A DNA stretch of 64,000 nucleotides from Klebsiella africana (GTDB lineage Bacteria; Pseudomonadota; Gammaproteobacteria; Enterobacterales; Enterobacteriaceae): positions 310,001-374,000 of the forward strand of contig NZ_CP084874.1 in NCBI RefSeq assembly GCF_020526085.1. The letters run 5' to 3'. The notes under the pieces were generated by a model, which was given only the letters and a program-made list of their open reading frames with translations, was not told where the DNA came from and ran no database searches. The position numbers and the translations under genes were made by a program. Every line of letters begins with the position of its first letter. The first letter of the stretch is position 1. This document shows, one piece after another, positions 63,961 to 64,000 of this stretch.

Positions 63961-64000
63961 GTCAAAGTTAGAACCTGTAGAGCATCCGCTCCGTCAGGGA

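Overview
The window is chromosomal DNA of an enterobacterium, most likely Klebsiella (K. pneumoniae complex or a close relative). The evidence is a GC-rich, dense gene set whose proteins I recognise as near-identical to Escherichia coli K-12 counterparts. The order also follows the E. coli yhhQ-tusA-zntA ... ftsYEX-rpoH-liv-ugp-ggt-gntRKU-asd-glg-glp-mal-gntT block. It differs by several short insertions and one apparent loss. I see no rRNA, tRNA, insertion sequence, prophage or CRISPR array. One small RNA gene, ryhB, is clear.

Layout: 1-5.4 kb holds yhhQ (cut by the window edge), tusA, a tandem REP pair, zntA with a textbook ZntR promoter, yhhN, yhhM, yhhL and rsmD. 5.5-9.9 kb holds the ftsY-ftsE-ftsX operon and rpoH. 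9.9-14.3 kb is an accessory block: a MocR-type PLP-binding regulator divergent from a PuuE-like GABA aminotransferase and an aromatic/HAAAP amino-acid permease. 14.5-24.6 kb is the branched-chain amino-acid system (livJ, panM, livKHMGF). It is interrupted by a LemA/DUF2207 pair and four tandem ERIC units. 24.9-29.8 kb is the ugpBAECQ glycerol-3-phosphate/glycerophosphodiester operon. 29.9-35.6 kb holds yhhA, ggt, yhhY, ryhB with its Fur-type promoter, an inserted bactofilin gene, yhhX (with an apparent coupled leader ORF) and yhhW. 35.7-40.3 kb holds gntR, gntKU and asd; yhgN, which lies between gntU and asd in E. coli, is not there. 40.6-50 kb is the glycogen operon glgBXCAP. 50.2-50.9 kb is an inserted HigBA-type toxin-antitoxin pair with twin operators. 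50.9-54.7 kb holds glpD and divergent glpEGR. 54.7-62.5 kb holds malT and divergent malPQ. 62.6-63.9 kb holds gntT with a GntR operator upstream.

How the genes work together: much of the window manages carbon storage and scavenging. GlgC, GlgA and GlgB make glycogen, and GlgP and GlgX break it down. MalP and MalQ do the related job on maltodextrins. Ugp, Glp and Gnt systems import and oxidise glycerol phosphates and gluconate. GntR sites occur before both gntKU and gntT, so one regulator links genes about 27 kb apart. CRP-like sites occur before gntK, malT, malP and between glpD and glpE. The inserted cassettes (MocR block, LemA/DUF2207, bactofilin, toxin-antitoxin) each sit cleanly in an intergenic gap of the conserved backbone. 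They are the least explained parts of the window.
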